A DNA stretch of 64,000 nucleotides from Asticcacaulis machinosus (GTDB lineage Bacteria > Pseudomonadota > Alphaproteobacteria > Caulobacterales > Caulobacteraceae), in assembly GCF_028550435.1 (NCBI RefSeq), contig NZ_JAQQKV010000002.1:930001-994000 (forward strand), written 5' to 3'. Within the stretch, counting starts at the first letter, position 1, and each line of letters opens with the position of its first letter. Of this stretch, positions 18,209 through 27,088 are shown in pieces. Both the position numbers and the translations under genes were made by a program. A model generated the notes under the pieces. That model was not told the DNA's origin and searched no databases. It saw only the letters and a program-made list of their open reading frames with translations.

Positions 18209-18222
18209 TGACACCGGTGGCA
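18209..18222. promoter_or_regulatory. ACCGGT-centred operator, second copy
   Basis: TGACACCGGTGGCA, 13 of 14 bases equal to the site at 18179. Centres of the two sites are exactly 30 bp apart, close to three turns of DNA, so two dimers could bind on nearly the same face. Confidence 0.7.
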
Positions 18223-18311
18223 TATGGTACGCATAGATGATTTAATAAAACAAGTATGGAAATGACGTTGTTGTCAAAAGTGGCAATTCTGCCATATTTT
18301 TGGGTGTCCAG

Positions 18312-18348
18312 ATGCCGCAAAAGCGGCATTTTCAGCCGCTTTTGGCAT
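18312..18348. terminator. Hairpin at the end of the ABC/glycosidase operon
   Basis: ATGCCGCAAAAGCGGC (18312-18327) pairs with GCCGCTTTTGGCAT (18335-18348), with a two-base bulge. It lies 23 bases after the stop of the hydratase gene, the last gene of the operon. A T-run is lacking, so it may be a processing hairpin instead of a classical terminator. Confidence 0.55.
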
Positions 18349-18370
18349 AGGTTTCGCTTTTATGGGTAAA

Positions 18371-19216
18371 TCAAGTCAGCTCTGAGTTGCCAGATTCAAG
18401 GCGGTAGGTTTGCAATTTTAACTCAATCTGAGACAGATTTGGGCTGTCGAACTTGACCGTCGAAGATTGTCCGATCAGGATATCATGAATACCAGTGGTC
18501 GCCCCCGATGAGATGAGCTGACCTTTGCGCAATGGTTTTCCACGACGGGCCAGATGCCCGGCCAGCCAGCCGATGGCTTTGAGCGGGCCGCCCGGCATGG
18601 TGAACAGGCCGCCCTGACCCACCACGTGTCCGTCAATCTCAGTGGTGGCGCGAAACGCCTTCACGGCATTTTCATCCAGATCGCCGACCGTAGACGTCTC
18701 GTCAAAGGCCATCAGTTGCGGTCCCAAAATCAGGCCGAAATTATTGCCGAAGTCCGAGGCCACGACGGTAGGGCCCAACTTGTTTATGGTCGGTAAGGGC
18801 GATCCGGCCATCTCAATGCCTGCGAACATGGCGTCGATTAAATTGAGCGCTTCCGCCTCAGTGTAATCGGTCTTGGCCACCGGCGCGTCCTTACCGATAC
18901 GGAAGATGTATTCGGCTTCAACGGCGGCAAAGCCATGCTCAAACACCGGCACATGAACGGGTTCGCCACTATAGAGCTTGAACATCGGTTGAAAGATCGG
19001 GCCGGCCAGACGCTCGGTGCCGTGTTCGGCCTGTTTTTCCGGCGCCAGACGGCCGATTTTCCAGCCAATAACCGGCTTGTCCCACAGGGCAATGGCCTGA
19101 TCCTGAATGAAGTAGGATTCATCCAGAACCGAAGGGATCGTGCCGGGATAGTCGTTGAGCGCCGTGGCGGCACGGCGCGCACTTACGAAGTTTTTGGCAA
19201 TATCTTTTAACGGCAT
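18371..19216 (-). CDS. 2-keto-4-pentenoate hydratase family protein
   Basis: A 281-residue member of the fumarylacetoacetase-fold hydratase/decarboxylase family (MhpD-like). Seen: VEAEYIF (about 99-105) with the acidic residues that bind the metal, a conserved VASDFGNN-like segment, the GGPLKAIGWLAGHL region and the C-terminal ISSGATTGIHD. Family members hydrate or cleave 2-keto acids from ring-cleavage or sugar-acid pathways. Here it is the last gene of a pectin operon and its ATG overlaps the GH105 stop by one base (TGATG), so its substrate is probably a keto acid derived from pectin, such as a rhamnose-derived diketo acid, or an aromatic substituent. The exact reaction is unknown. Confidence 0.75.
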   Translation of the reverse strand: MPLKDIAKNFVSARRAATALNDYPGTIPSVLDESYFIQDQAIALWDKPVIGWKIGRLAPEKQAEHGTERLAGPIFQPMFKLYSGEPVHVPVFEHGFAAVEAEYIFRIGKDAPVAKTDYTEAEALNLIDAMFAGIEMAGSPLPTINKLGPTVVASDFGNNFGLILGPQLMAFDETSTVGDLDENAVKAFRATTEIDGHVVGQGGLFTMPGGPLKAIGWLAGHLARRGKPLRKGQLISSGATTGIHDILIGQSSTVKFDSPNLSQIELKLQTYRLESGNSELT

Positions 19217-20391
19217 CAGACTTTTCCTTCATTCAGGCCTTCACTCAGGCTCCACATCAGCGCCCCGACACCCTTGGGGTCATTAGGGGTGATTTTTTCA
19301 GACATATAATACTCAAACGTACCGTCGCGATAGGGCACATTGCCAAGTCCCGCCACGCCGCAAATGCCATTCAGCGTTGACGGCGTTAGGAAGCGGTCAA
19401 TGGCGGCCTGAAGGCTGTCGCGTCCGGCTTTTTGTTCAGTTTCGCCCACAATACCCAGCCGTGCCGCCTTCATCAAACCATAAGCGATCATCAGGGAGGC
19501 CGAGGCTTCTTCGTAATTGCCCGCACGATCACCCTGATCTACCACCTGATACCACAGGCCATTATCAGAGCGAAACTTCAGCAGACCGTTTAGGGTGTTG
19601 CGGGTAATGCGGGCCAATTCGGCGCGTAAAGCGTCATCAAAGCCGTTTGAATGTTCATAGGATTCAACCAGAGCCCCGATCCACCAGCCCATAGATCGTC
19701 CCCAGACATTGGGCGACAGACCCGTCTCCGGATTCGACCAGCGCTCCGCGCGGCTTTCGTCCCAGCCGTGGAAATAAAGGCCGTTATCTTTTTTCAGCAG
19801 GCGATCGACACTGGAAAACTGCTGCACGCTGTCGGCAAACAAAGCTTCATTGCCGGTGATACGGGCATAGGCGACCTGAAACGGCTGGGCCATGAACAGG
19901 CCGTCGAGCCATACTTGATGCGGGTAAATCTGCTTATGCCAGTAGTTGCCGGACTGGGTGCGTGGATGGTTTTTCAACTGGGCGAACTGGATATCCATCG
20001 CCTTACGGAAACGATCCTCACCGGTGATTTCATAGAGCGGAAACAGAATCTTGCCGCCATTAATGTGGTCGATATTATACTCGGTCGGCAAGAAGGTCGG
20101 CATGGAACCATCAGGCAAGACACGGGTTTCCATCTCCTTCAGGATATAGTCCAGAAAGGCTTCATCACCGGTCGTCTGATAAAGGTCGAGCGCGCCTTTC
20201 CAGACGATGCCGTCTTCATAGTTCCAGAACGGACGGTACGGTTCCCAGCTTTTGAAGTAGTTGCCGATAAACACGGGCACCTGTGCGCCGAATGCCGACA
20301 GGGTGCGGATAGTGGCGTTGCTGATCGTGAAGGCCCGACGCATAGGTGCGTCAATGACATCAACGGGGATGTTGTGGGATAGATTCATCAT
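19216..20391 (-). CDS. GH105 unsaturated rhamnogalacturonyl/glucuronyl hydrolase
   Basis: Glycoside hydrolase of 391 residues related to YteR. It would remove the 4,5-unsaturated galacturonate left at the non-reducing end of pectic fragments by lyases. The alpha/alpha toroid repeats are visible and QVWLDGLFMAQPF (159-171) provides the likely catalytic Asp 163. There is no signal peptide, so it should act in the cytoplasm after ABC import. Its ATG overlaps the GH28 stop (ATGA). The product rearranges to 5-keto-4-deoxyuronate, the substrate of KduI at 28019. GH88 is the close alternative family. Confidence 0.85.
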   Translation of the reverse strand: MMNLSHNIPVDVIDAPMRRAFTISNATIRTLSAFGAQVPVFIGNYFKSWEPYRPFWNYEDGIVWKGALDLYQTTGDEAFLDYILKEMETRVLPDGSMPTFLPTEYNIDHINGGKILFPLYEITGEDRFRKAMDIQFAQLKNHPRTQSGNYWHKQIYPHQVWLDGLFMAQPFQVAYARITGNEALFADSVQQFSSVDRLLKKDNGLYFHGWDESRAERWSNPETGLSPNVWGRSMGWWIGALVESYEHSNGFDDALRAELARITRNTLNGLLKFRSDNGLWYQVVDQGDRAGNYEEASASLMIAYGLMKAARLGIVGETEQKAGRDSLQAAIDRFLTPSTLNGICGVAGLGNVPYRDGTFEYYMSEKITPNDPKGVGALMWSLSEGLNEGKV

Positions 20392-21947
20392 AGGACGTTT
20401 TCCAGTTCGATGTCCTGCCCCAGATAGCCTTTGAGGGACAGGTTACTGAGGCGGACATTGCGGGCATTGCAGATGTAGAGCCCTTTGCGGGCGACGGCGG
20501 GAATCGAGGCGGCCATGTCGGGGAAGCCGGCATCAGCGGTCTCGGCAAAACTAACCCTGAAATCGTCGATATGGATGCCGTCGATCGGCTGTTCCGGTAG
20601 GCCGAGCAGATAGGCGGCCGCGTGGCGGGTCTGGTCGCAATGGATGTGCGTCAGAGTGATCTCACCGATAAAGGGCGTGCGGTCATCAACAGGCAATGGA
20701 CTGCGGTTACCGACATAATCGGTCTTGCCGTCCGGATCGCACCAGTAAAAGCTGTTGATCACAAAGGCTGTGCCGACATTTTTCATGCGGATATTGTCAA
20801 AGCGGATATGGGCTGCCACGGCATCCTTACCGCGCCCGCGCCGGGTTTTGATCCGCAGGCCGCGATCCGTACCGGTAAACAGGCAATCGCGCACCGTGAC
20901 ATCATAAATGCCTGAGGCCATTTCAGATCCAACCACGACCGCGCCGTGACCATCCTGCATCCAGCAGTTGGAAATCGTCACCCGCCGCGTCGGGCGAAGC
21001 GCTTTGCGGGTCATGCTGATCTTGCCGGATTTCAGCGCGATGCAGTCGTCCCCAACCGTGAAATGCACGCCGCATATTTTAACGTCGGTGCAGCTTTCGG
21101 GGTTGAGGCCATCGGTATTGGGACTGTCGGACGGGGCCTTGATCTTAAGGTTGGTGAAGGTCAGCCAGCGACTGTTCAGGGGGTGGATCGTCCATGACGG
21201 ACTGTTGGCGACCGTGAGGCCCTCACAGGTGATTTTCTCACTGTCGATGATCGAGATCAGCCGCGGCCGCCAGGCGGTGTGATCACCGTCGCCAAACGGC
21301 ACCTTGGGGCGCGACCACCAGGTGTCGAAACCGGCGCGGCCATCGATTTCACCCTCGCCATAGACCATGACATTGCGGGCGGCGATGATATTGATCAAAG
21401 CGGCATGACAATTGAGCGCCTCACCTTCCCATGACCCCAGCCAGACCTTTTCCCGCCCTTCGTCGTCATAGAGTATGCCGGGCAGGATCGGCCATCCCGT
21501 GAGGTCGCGCCGCCCCAACAGGCGGGCGTCTTTAGCGATCTCAAGCGCCATATCACTTTTCAGAAACAGCGGTCCGCTGACATAATTACCATCTGACAGC
21601 CGCACCCGGCCATCACTGGGGCAGGCGGAAATGGCAGCCTGCAAGGCGGCGGTGTCGTCAGCGATACCATCGCCTCTGGCCCCAAAGGCGCGTGGATCAA
21701 GCACGGCCTTGCACCGGACGGTTCGGGCGACCAGTTCTTCGCCGTTCACCGTCACCTTATAGAGCGTATCCGGCGTGAGGCCCGTCAGTGTAAACACATT
21801 CAGATCGGTGGTGAGTTTAAGCACGCCATCGACGTAGACCTTACGCGCCGCGTCCGCCCGGTAGATGCTGCCATCGCTGATTTCAAAGCTAAGCGACGTC
21901 GGCAAATCAGCAATCAGGTTCAGGCGCGGTATCTCATCTCGTGGCAT
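20388..21947 (-). CDS. GH28 polygalacturonase, no signal peptide
   Basis: Glycoside hydrolase of 519 residues. Residues 1-80 look like a fibronectin-III-like N-terminal module; the rest is a right-handed beta-helix with all GH28 signatures: NTDG (277-280), GDD (299-301), GHG (333-335) and RIK (365-367). The catalytic aspartates are 279, 300 and 301. It cleaves alpha-1,4-galacturonan. No export signal is seen at the chosen start, and none can be found upstream because the solute-binding gene ends two bases before. It therefore most likely trims imported oligogalacturonides in the cytoplasm to free galacturonate. Confidence 0.9.
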   Translation of the reverse strand: MPRDEIPRLNLIADLPTSLSFEISDGSIYRADAARKVYVDGVLKLTTDLNVFTLTGLTPDTLYKVTVNGEELVARTVRCKAVLDPRAFGARGDGIADDTAALQAAISACPSDGRVRLSDGNYVSGPLFLKSDMALEIAKDARLLGRRDLTGWPILPGILYDDEGREKVWLGSWEGEALNCHAALINIIAARNVMVYGEGEIDGRAGFDTWWSRPKVPFGDGDHTAWRPRLISIIDSEKITCEGLTVANSPSWTIHPLNSRWLTFTNLKIKAPSDSPNTDGLNPESCTDVKICGVHFTVGDDCIALKSGKISMTRKALRPTRRVTISNCWMQDGHGAVVVGSEMASGIYDVTVRDCLFTGTDRGLRIKTRRGRGKDAVAAHIRFDNIRMKNVGTAFVINSFYWCDPDGKTDYVGNRSPLPVDDRTPFIGEITLTHIHCDQTRHAAAYLLGLPEQPIDGIHIDDFRVSFAETADAGFPDMAASIPAVARKGLYICNARNVRLSNLSLKGYLGQDIELENVL

Positions 21948-21949
21948 GG

Positions 21950-23278
21950 TTAGCGGATGACCCGGTGCAGTATGGCGTTGATGTCATCGTAAAGCGCATC
22001 GCCCGCCTGTTCGAGTGTGATCTTGCCGTATCCAAACGATTCCAGAATATCCTGAAAACCGTCACGGACGCGCGGATGCTCGAAATAGGGGCTTTCCAGC
22101 ACATTTATGGGCAGACGGGCCAGCATGTCTTCGCTGTCTTGCTGAAGCTTGCCGATCAGACCATCCTCACGCAGGATAGCTTGCGCGGCTTTGGAGACCG
22201 GCACGCCGCGCTTGGTTTCCATCGCCCGCACCCCTTCCGGGTCGTTGAGCAGGAAGTTGATCAGCATGGCCGATTCCCTCGGGTGCTGGGATTTGGCGTT
22301 GACAGCGAACATCATCGACGGCCGGTACAGTAACCCGGCATCGGTCGCCCCTGGCCGCATGGGATAGGGCGCCAGCGCCACTTCCTGCTTTCCGGCCAGA
22401 GTGTCGGTGTATTTCTCAATGGCACTGTTCCATTGATAGGTGCCGGCAAATTCGCCGTTGATCCACGGTCGCATTTCCTGCTGCGGCAGATAGCCGTAAG
22501 AGGCCCGCACCTGCGCGCTGGGCCAGACATGATCGCGGATCATCTTCGCATAAAACCCGGCATATTCGTGCATATCGGCGCGGGTGCAGTTAAGTGATTT
22601 GGTCTCAGAATTGACCAGCGCCTTACCCGTCTTTTGCACAATGTATGACCGCGCCAGAGCAATAAAGTCCTGAAACAGGCCATCGAGCGGATAATAGGCA
22701 TCGCCGAGCTTTGCCTTGAACTGCGGCCCGCGCGCGAAGAGCGCGTCCCAGGTATCGGGCAGGCTTAAGCCCGCCTTATCATAGGTGGTTTTGTTGAGGT
22801 ACATCAGGCGGGCAGCATTGGAAATGGCCACCGCATTGAGCTTGCCCTTCGTTGTCCCCATCGACAGGGTGCGGGCATCAAACTGGCTGAAATCGATCTC
22901 GTTCTTATACTGATTGAGGTCTGTGAAACCTTCGCCATCGCGCGAAAACAGGGTCTGCCAGTACCAGTTGATCTGCATGACATCCGGGGCGGTCTCGCCG
23001 GCGATCTGGGTCGTCAGGCGCTCCAGATGGCCGGTAAAGCCGGTATATTCGCCGCGCACCCGAATGTGAGGGTGGCGTTTTTCAAACCGTTGCAGGGCAT
23101 TGAGCGTGGCTTTGTGCGCCGATGTGCCGCCCCACCAACTCATCCGCAGGGTGATAGCCCCGCCGTCTGACGATGACGTTGTGCTCTGTGAGCAGGCTGA
23201 CAGGCCGGTGAGTGCGGCGGCCCCCAGTAACACCTTGCGGCGGTGGAGCCTTAGGGCGTCAAGAGTTGTATGCGACAT
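21950..23278 (-). CDS. Sugar ABC transporter solute-binding lipoprotein
   Basis: Periplasmic binding protein of 442 residues, family 1 extracellular solute-binding (MalE/UgpB-like). The N-terminus has twin arginines (RRKVLLG, 13-19) and a lipobox LSAC (Cys 29), so it is probably a Tat- or Sec-exported lipoprotein. Mature-domain features typical of the family are LRMSWWGG and the APDVMQINWY segment. It lies directly before the GH28 gene and three bases after its permease gene. The ligand is inferred to be a pectic oligosaccharide from the operon content. Confidence 0.9.
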   Translation of the reverse strand: MSHTTLDALRLHRRKVLLGAAALTGLSACSQSTTSSSDGGAITLRMSWWGGTSAHKATLNALQRFEKRHPHIRVRGEYTGFTGHLERLTTQIAGETAPDVMQINWYWQTLFSRDGEGFTDLNQYKNEIDFSQFDARTLSMGTTKGKLNAVAISNAARLMYLNKTTYDKAGLSLPDTWDALFARGPQFKAKLGDAYYPLDGLFQDFIALARSYIVQKTGKALVNSETKSLNCTRADMHEYAGFYAKMIRDHVWPSAQVRASYGYLPQQEMRPWINGEFAGTYQWNSAIEKYTDTLAGKQEVALAPYPMRPGATDAGLLYRPSMMFAVNAKSQHPRESAMLINFLLNDPEGVRAMETKRGVPVSKAAQAILREDGLIGKLQQDSEDMLARLPINVLESPYFEHPRVRDGFQDILESFGYGKITLEQAGDALYDDINAILHRVIR

Positions 23279-23281
23279 AGC

Positions 23282-24157
23282 TTACCCCTTCACCGCGCCG
23301 GAGGTGATGCCCTCAACAAAGTATTTCTGGGCGAGGAAGAACAGGATTAGGGACGGTGCCAGGGCAATGGTCGACATGGCCAGAATCTCGTTCCATGAGG
23401 TCGCTTCGGTCACGTCGATCGACATTTTGAGCGCCAGCGCCACCGGATATTTCTCGACTGACGACAGATAGATCAGGGGCTGGAGAAAATCATTCATCGA
23501 CCACATGAACTGGAACAGGGCGACTGAGATAATGGCGGGCAGGATCACCGGTGCGACCACCAGCGTCAGCACCTGAAAACTGTTACAGCCATCCATGACG
23601 GCGGCCTCTTCCATTTCCATAGGCAGGGAGCGCATGAACTGGATGATCATGAAGACGAAGAAGCCTTCAACCGCAAAGGCCTGCGGGGCGATCAGCGGCA
23701 GATAGGTATCAAGCCAGCCAAATTCACGGAACATCAGATATTGCGGGATCAGCAGCACCGATTTTGGCAAAAGCACGGTCGCCATAAGCAGCGCAAACAA
23801 CAGATTGCGACCCGGAATGGCAAAACGGGCAAACCCATAGGCGACGATGACCGAAGAGATGACCGTTACGATCACCTTGGGCACCACGATCTTCATGGTG
23901 TTGATCAGATAGGTCGCAAAGGTATATTCGGTCGAGGTCTCCCAACCCTTTTTAAAGCCATTCAGCGTCGGCTCTTTCGGGATAAAACCGATTGAGGAAA
24001 AAATTTCCTGATTGTTCTTGAACGATCCGCCGATCATCCAGAACAACGGATAAAGCATCATAAAACCGATAGCGATCAGAATGCCATAACGCAGGAAGGC
24101 ATTGATGACTGGCAGGTGTTTACGCCATCCGGCGTCAGCGGGTGCGGACACGCTCAT
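23282..24157 (-). CDS. Carbohydrate ABC transporter permease (MalG type)
   Basis: Inner-membrane permease of 291 residues with six hydrophobic segments and the EAA loop EEAAVMDGCNSF (near 190) that contacts the ATPase. It ends in the ITSGAVKG-like tail common to MalG/LacG homologues. Its ATG overlaps the stop of the partner permease gene by four bases. It forms the channel with the MalF-type protein at 24154-25059. Confidence 0.93.
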   Translation of the reverse strand: MSVSAPADAGWRKHLPVINAFLRYGILIAIGFMMLYPLFWMIGGSFKNNQEIFSSIGFIPKEPTLNGFKKGWETSTEYTFATYLINTMKIVVPKVIVTVISSVIVAYGFARFAIPGRNLLFALLMATVLLPKSVLLIPQYLMFREFGWLDTYLPLIAPQAFAVEGFFVFMIIQFMRSLPMEMEEAAVMDGCNSFQVLTLVVAPVILPAIISVALFQFMWSMNDFLQPLIYLSSVEKYPVALALKMSIDVTEATSWNEILAMSTIALAPSLILFFLAQKYFVEGITSGAVKG

Positions 24158-25059
24158 TTCTTGTCTCCCCGATTCTTATCACTCTCTTGGGCATAGAAGA
24201 CCCAGTGCTTCTGCGACCAGAAGGCAATGGCGGTGAAGATGGCGATGATGACGAACAGCACCCACGACAGGGCCGAGGAATAGCCGAGATTGAAGTATTT
24301 GAACCCTTCCTCATAGATCATCAGCGGCAGCAGATAGCTGGATTTGAGCGGGCCGCCGCCGGTAATAATGTAGGGGCCGTTAAACTCCTGAAACGCCTGC
24401 ACGATCTGCATGATGAAGTTGAAGAACAGCACCGGGGTCAAAAGCGGTAGGGTGATCATCCAGAACTGACGCATCCGTGAGGCGCCGTCGAGGTCTGCGG
24501 CTTCATAAAGGTCTTCGGGGATGGCCTTGAGGCCCGCCAGAAACACCACCATCGCTGAGCCGAACTGCCACAGGCGCAAAAGGATGATCGAGAACATGGC
24601 GGTGTTGGGTTCCCCCAGCCAGTTGACGCCGGTAATGCCGATCATCTCCAAGGCTTGATTAATCAGGCCGTCGCCCGCGAACACAAAGCGCCAGACAATG
24701 GCGATGGCGACCGAACCGCCAAGGATCGACGGCAGGTAATAGGCCGTGCGGAAAAAGCCGATGGCGCGCAGTTTGAAGTTCAGCACCACCGCAATAAACA
24801 GCGCAAAAGCCAGCTTCAGCGGCACGGTGATGAACACGTAGAAAAACGTGACACCGAGCGATTTCTGAAACGTCGCGTCGCGGCCCATTTCGGTATAGTT
24901 CTGAAGGCCGGTAAAATTGGCGCTACCCAACTGATCCTGCAATTGCGCGTCGGTCAGGCTGAGGACGAATGAGGCCACAAACGGAAAGGCTGTAAACAGC
25001 AAAAAGCCGATGACGAACGGAGCGACATAGAGGGCACCGATTTTCTTGTCATTGAACAT
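24154..25059 (-). CDS. Carbohydrate ABC transporter permease (MalF type)
   Basis: Inner-membrane permease of 301 residues with six hydrophobic segments and the EAA motif YEAADLDGASRMRQF. The ATG at 25059 is chosen because it has a GAGG ribosome-binding site and follows the ATPase stop by seven bases; the longer open frame to 25125 would run into the ATPase gene. It pairs with the MalG-type permease. Confidence 0.93.
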   Translation of the reverse strand: MFNDKKIGALYVAPFVIGFLLFTAFPFVASFVLSLTDAQLQDQLGSANFTGLQNYTEMGRDATFQKSLGVTFFYVFITVPLKLAFALFIAVVLNFKLRAIGFFRTAYYLPSILGGSVAIAIVWRFVFAGDGLINQALEMIGITGVNWLGEPNTAMFSIILLRLWQFGSAMVVFLAGLKAIPEDLYEAADLDGASRMRQFWMITLPLLTPVLFFNFIMQIVQAFQEFNGPYIITGGGPLKSSYLLPLMIYEEGFKYFNLGYSSALSWVLFVIIAIFTAIAFWSQKHWVFYAQESDKNRGDKK

Positions 25060-25066
25060 GGCGGCC

Positions 25067-26191
25067 TCACACCACGTCGGGGTTGAAATCGAGCGCATGT
25101 CCAAGCGCCAGACCATCCGCGTCAAAGATATGAGCGCGCTTAAGGTCGATGGTCAGTGCCACTTCCTGATGGTTATGAACGGCCGTTTCGCCGTCCAGCT
25201 TGATGATGATCGGCTCGCACTCAAATTCTTTCAGGGCGACATAGGCGAAGGTCTCACCGCCCAAACGCTCAATCAGGGTGACATAGCCGGTCAGGTGCGC
25301 CTCTGCGCCTGGGGCGGCGAGGCTCAAAGATTCCGGGCGCAGGCCCAATTGGATTTTATCGGATGTGGGTTTCGAGACATCCTTGCGCGGAATGATCAGC
25401 GAGCCTTGTGCCGTCTGGATACGCACACTGTCGGAGGTCGCCCCGGCGTAGGTTGCTGGCAGGATATTCATCCGCGGCGAGCCGATAAATCCGGCCACAA
25501 ACAAATTGGCCGGATGGCGATACAGCGTCATCGGTGATCCGACCTGCTCAACCAGACCGGCGCGCAGCACAACAATCTTGTCGGCCAAGGTCATGGCCTC
25601 AACCTGATCGTGGGTCACATAGACCGAGGTCGCACCCAGCTTGCGGTGCAGACGGGCGATCTCAACGCGCATCTGACCGCGCAAAGAGGCATCGAGATTG
25701 GACAGCGGTTCATCGAACAAAAACACATCCGGTTCACGCACAATGGCGCGACCGATGGCGACGCGTTGTCTTTGCCCGCCGGATAGCGCCTTGGGGCGGC
25801 GTTGCAGCAGATGGTCCAGTTGCAGAATCTCAGCAACCTCATGAACCTTGGCGCGGATTTCGGCCTTGGGGCGGCCCTGAATTTTGAGGGCAAAGGCAAT
25901 GTTGTCTTCGACCGTCATGTGCGGATAAAGGGCGTAGGACTGGAACACCATCGCCACGCCGCGCTTGGACGGATGAGCATAGGTCACGTCCTTATCGGCG
26001 ATAACAATTTCACCCGAAGTTGGCGTCTCTAACCCTGCGATCAGGCGCAGCAATGTGGATTTGCCGCACCCTGATGGCCCGACAAAGACGACCAGTTCGC
26101 CCTTTTTGACATCAAGGCTTACGCCCTTGATGACATCGGTGCCGTTAAACGATTTGGTGACGGCGCTAAGCCTTACGCTGCTTGAAGTCAC
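25067..26191 (-). CDS. ABC transporter ATP-binding protein (UgpC/MsmX type)
   Basis: ATPase of 374 residues that powers the pectic-oligosaccharide importer. Seen: Walker [10 protein letters not shown] (38-46), Q-loop Gln 84, signature LSGGQ (136-140), Walker B FLFDEP (157-162), a His switch in VTHDQ, and a C-terminal TOBE-type regulatory region (about 240-374). It is the first gene of a seven-gene operon: ATPase, two permeases, binding protein, GH28, GH105 and hydratase. An ACCGGT operator lies 51 bases upstream of its start. Confidence 0.93.
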   Translation of the reverse strand: MTSSSVRLSAVTKSFNGTDVIKGVSLDVKKGELVVFVGPSGCGKSTLLRLIAGLETPTSGEIVIADKDVTYAHPSKRGVAMVFQSYALYPHMTVEDNIAFALKIQGRPKAEIRAKVHEVAEILQLDHLLQRRPKALSGGQRQRVAIGRAIVREPDVFLFDEPLSNLDASLRGQMRVEIARLHRKLGATSVYVTHDQVEAMTLADKIVVLRAGLVEQVGSPMTLYRHPANLFVAGFIGSPRMNILPATYAGATSDSVRIQTAQGSLIIPRKDVSKPTSDKIQLGLRPESLSLAAPGAEAHLTGYVTLIERLGGETFAYVALKEFECEPIIIKLDGETAVHNHQEVALTIDLKRAHIFDADGLALGHALDFNPDVV

Positions 26192-26241
26192 ATTTCCCCG
26201 CTGTACATTTTGTTATTTTTGCTGTTGAGAACCTTAGTATA

Positions 26242-26255
26242 GGAAACCGGTGTCA
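26242..26255. promoter_or_regulatory. ACCGGT-centred operator upstream of ABC operon
   Basis: GGAAACCGGTGTCA shares the ACCGGTGTCA half with the perfect site at 18179. It is 51 bases from the ATPase start and 115 bases from the divergent isomerase gene, so it could control one or both. Confidence 0.65.
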
Positions 26256-26370
26256 TTTTCAACGCCGATTATGAATTAAGCTGACATTTGGGCTTATGCG
26301 GGCTTGCTGAGACGGCCTTCGGCGGCTATTTGAGGCTGCAACTCATCACAACTATGAAAAAGGATATGCC

Positions 26371-27009
26371 ATGAAGATTGCTTTGATCAACGAGAACAGC
26401 CAGGCCGCCAAGAACGGCATCATTTTCGACGCGCTTAAGACGGTTGCCGAACCGCTTGGTCACACGGTTTTTAACTATGGCATGTACGGCGCCGAAGATA
26501 AGGCCTCACTGACCTACGTCATGAACGGCCTGCTGGCGGGTATCCTGCTGAACTCAAAGGCGGCTGATTTCGTCGTCACCGGTTGCGGCACCGGCATGGG
26601 CGCCATGCTGGCCTGTAACTCGATGCCGGGCGTTTTCTGCGGTCTGGTGATCGACCCGACCGACGCCTTCCTGTTTGGCCAGATCAATGACGGCAACGCC
26701 ATTTCCATGCCTTACGCCAAGGGCTTTGGCTGGGCGGCCGAACTGAACCTGCAGGACGTGTACCGTAAGCTGTTCGACGGTGAGCGCGGTCTGGGCTACC
26801 CGAAAGAGCGCGCCGAAATCATGGCCAAGAACCGTGGCATCCTGAAAGACCTCAAGGCCGCGTCGTGTAAGGACATGCTGACCGTCCTCAAGACCGTTGA
26901 TCAGGATCTGCTGAAGGCCGCGGTCGCCGGTGAGAAGTTCTCGGAATACTTCTTTGCCAATGCGCAGGACGAAGAGATCAAGGCTTACATCAAAGGTCTT
27001 GTCGGTTAA
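26371..27009 (+). CDS. RpiB/LacA/LacB-family isomerase, probable uronate isomerase
   Basis: Cytoplasmic isomerase of 212 residues. The family loop VVTGCGTGMGAMLACN (68-83) carries the nucleophilic Cys 72 that matches the catalytic Cys of RpiB. It is longer than RpiB (about 150) because of a C-terminal extension. It is divergent from the pectin ABC operon, so ribose 5-phosphate is an unlikely substrate. Streptococcal DhuI, an RpiB-type enzyme, isomerises 4-deoxy-L-threo-5-hexosulose uronate; by analogy this could be a second enzyme beside KduI. That is inference. A good AAGGA ribosome-binding site precedes the ATG. Confidence 0.75.
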   Translation: MKIALINENSQAAKNGIIFDALKTVAEPLGHTVFNYGMYGAEDKASLTYVMNGLLAGILLNSKAADFVVTGCGTGMGAMLACNSMPGVFCGLVIDPTDAFLFGQINDGNAISMPYAKGFGWAAELNLQDVYRKLFDGERGLGYPKERAEIMAKNRGILKDLKAASCKDMLTVLKTVDQDLLKAAVAGEKFSEYFFANAQDEEIKAYIKGLVG

Positions 27010-27035
27010 GCGATTATCGCCTTAGCGCACAAAAA

Positions 27036-27065
27036 ACCCCTTCCGTGTAAACGGAAGGGGTTTTC
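27036..27065. terminator. Bidirectional Rho-independent terminator
   Basis: A perfect 11-bp stem, ACCCCTTCCGT (27036-27046) and ACGGAAGGGGT (27051-27061), has loop GTAA, with A-run on the left and T-run on the right. It lies between the convergent isomerase and kduD genes and can end both. Confidence 0.93.
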
Positions 27066-27088
27066 TTTTGAGCTAAATTCAGGCTGGG

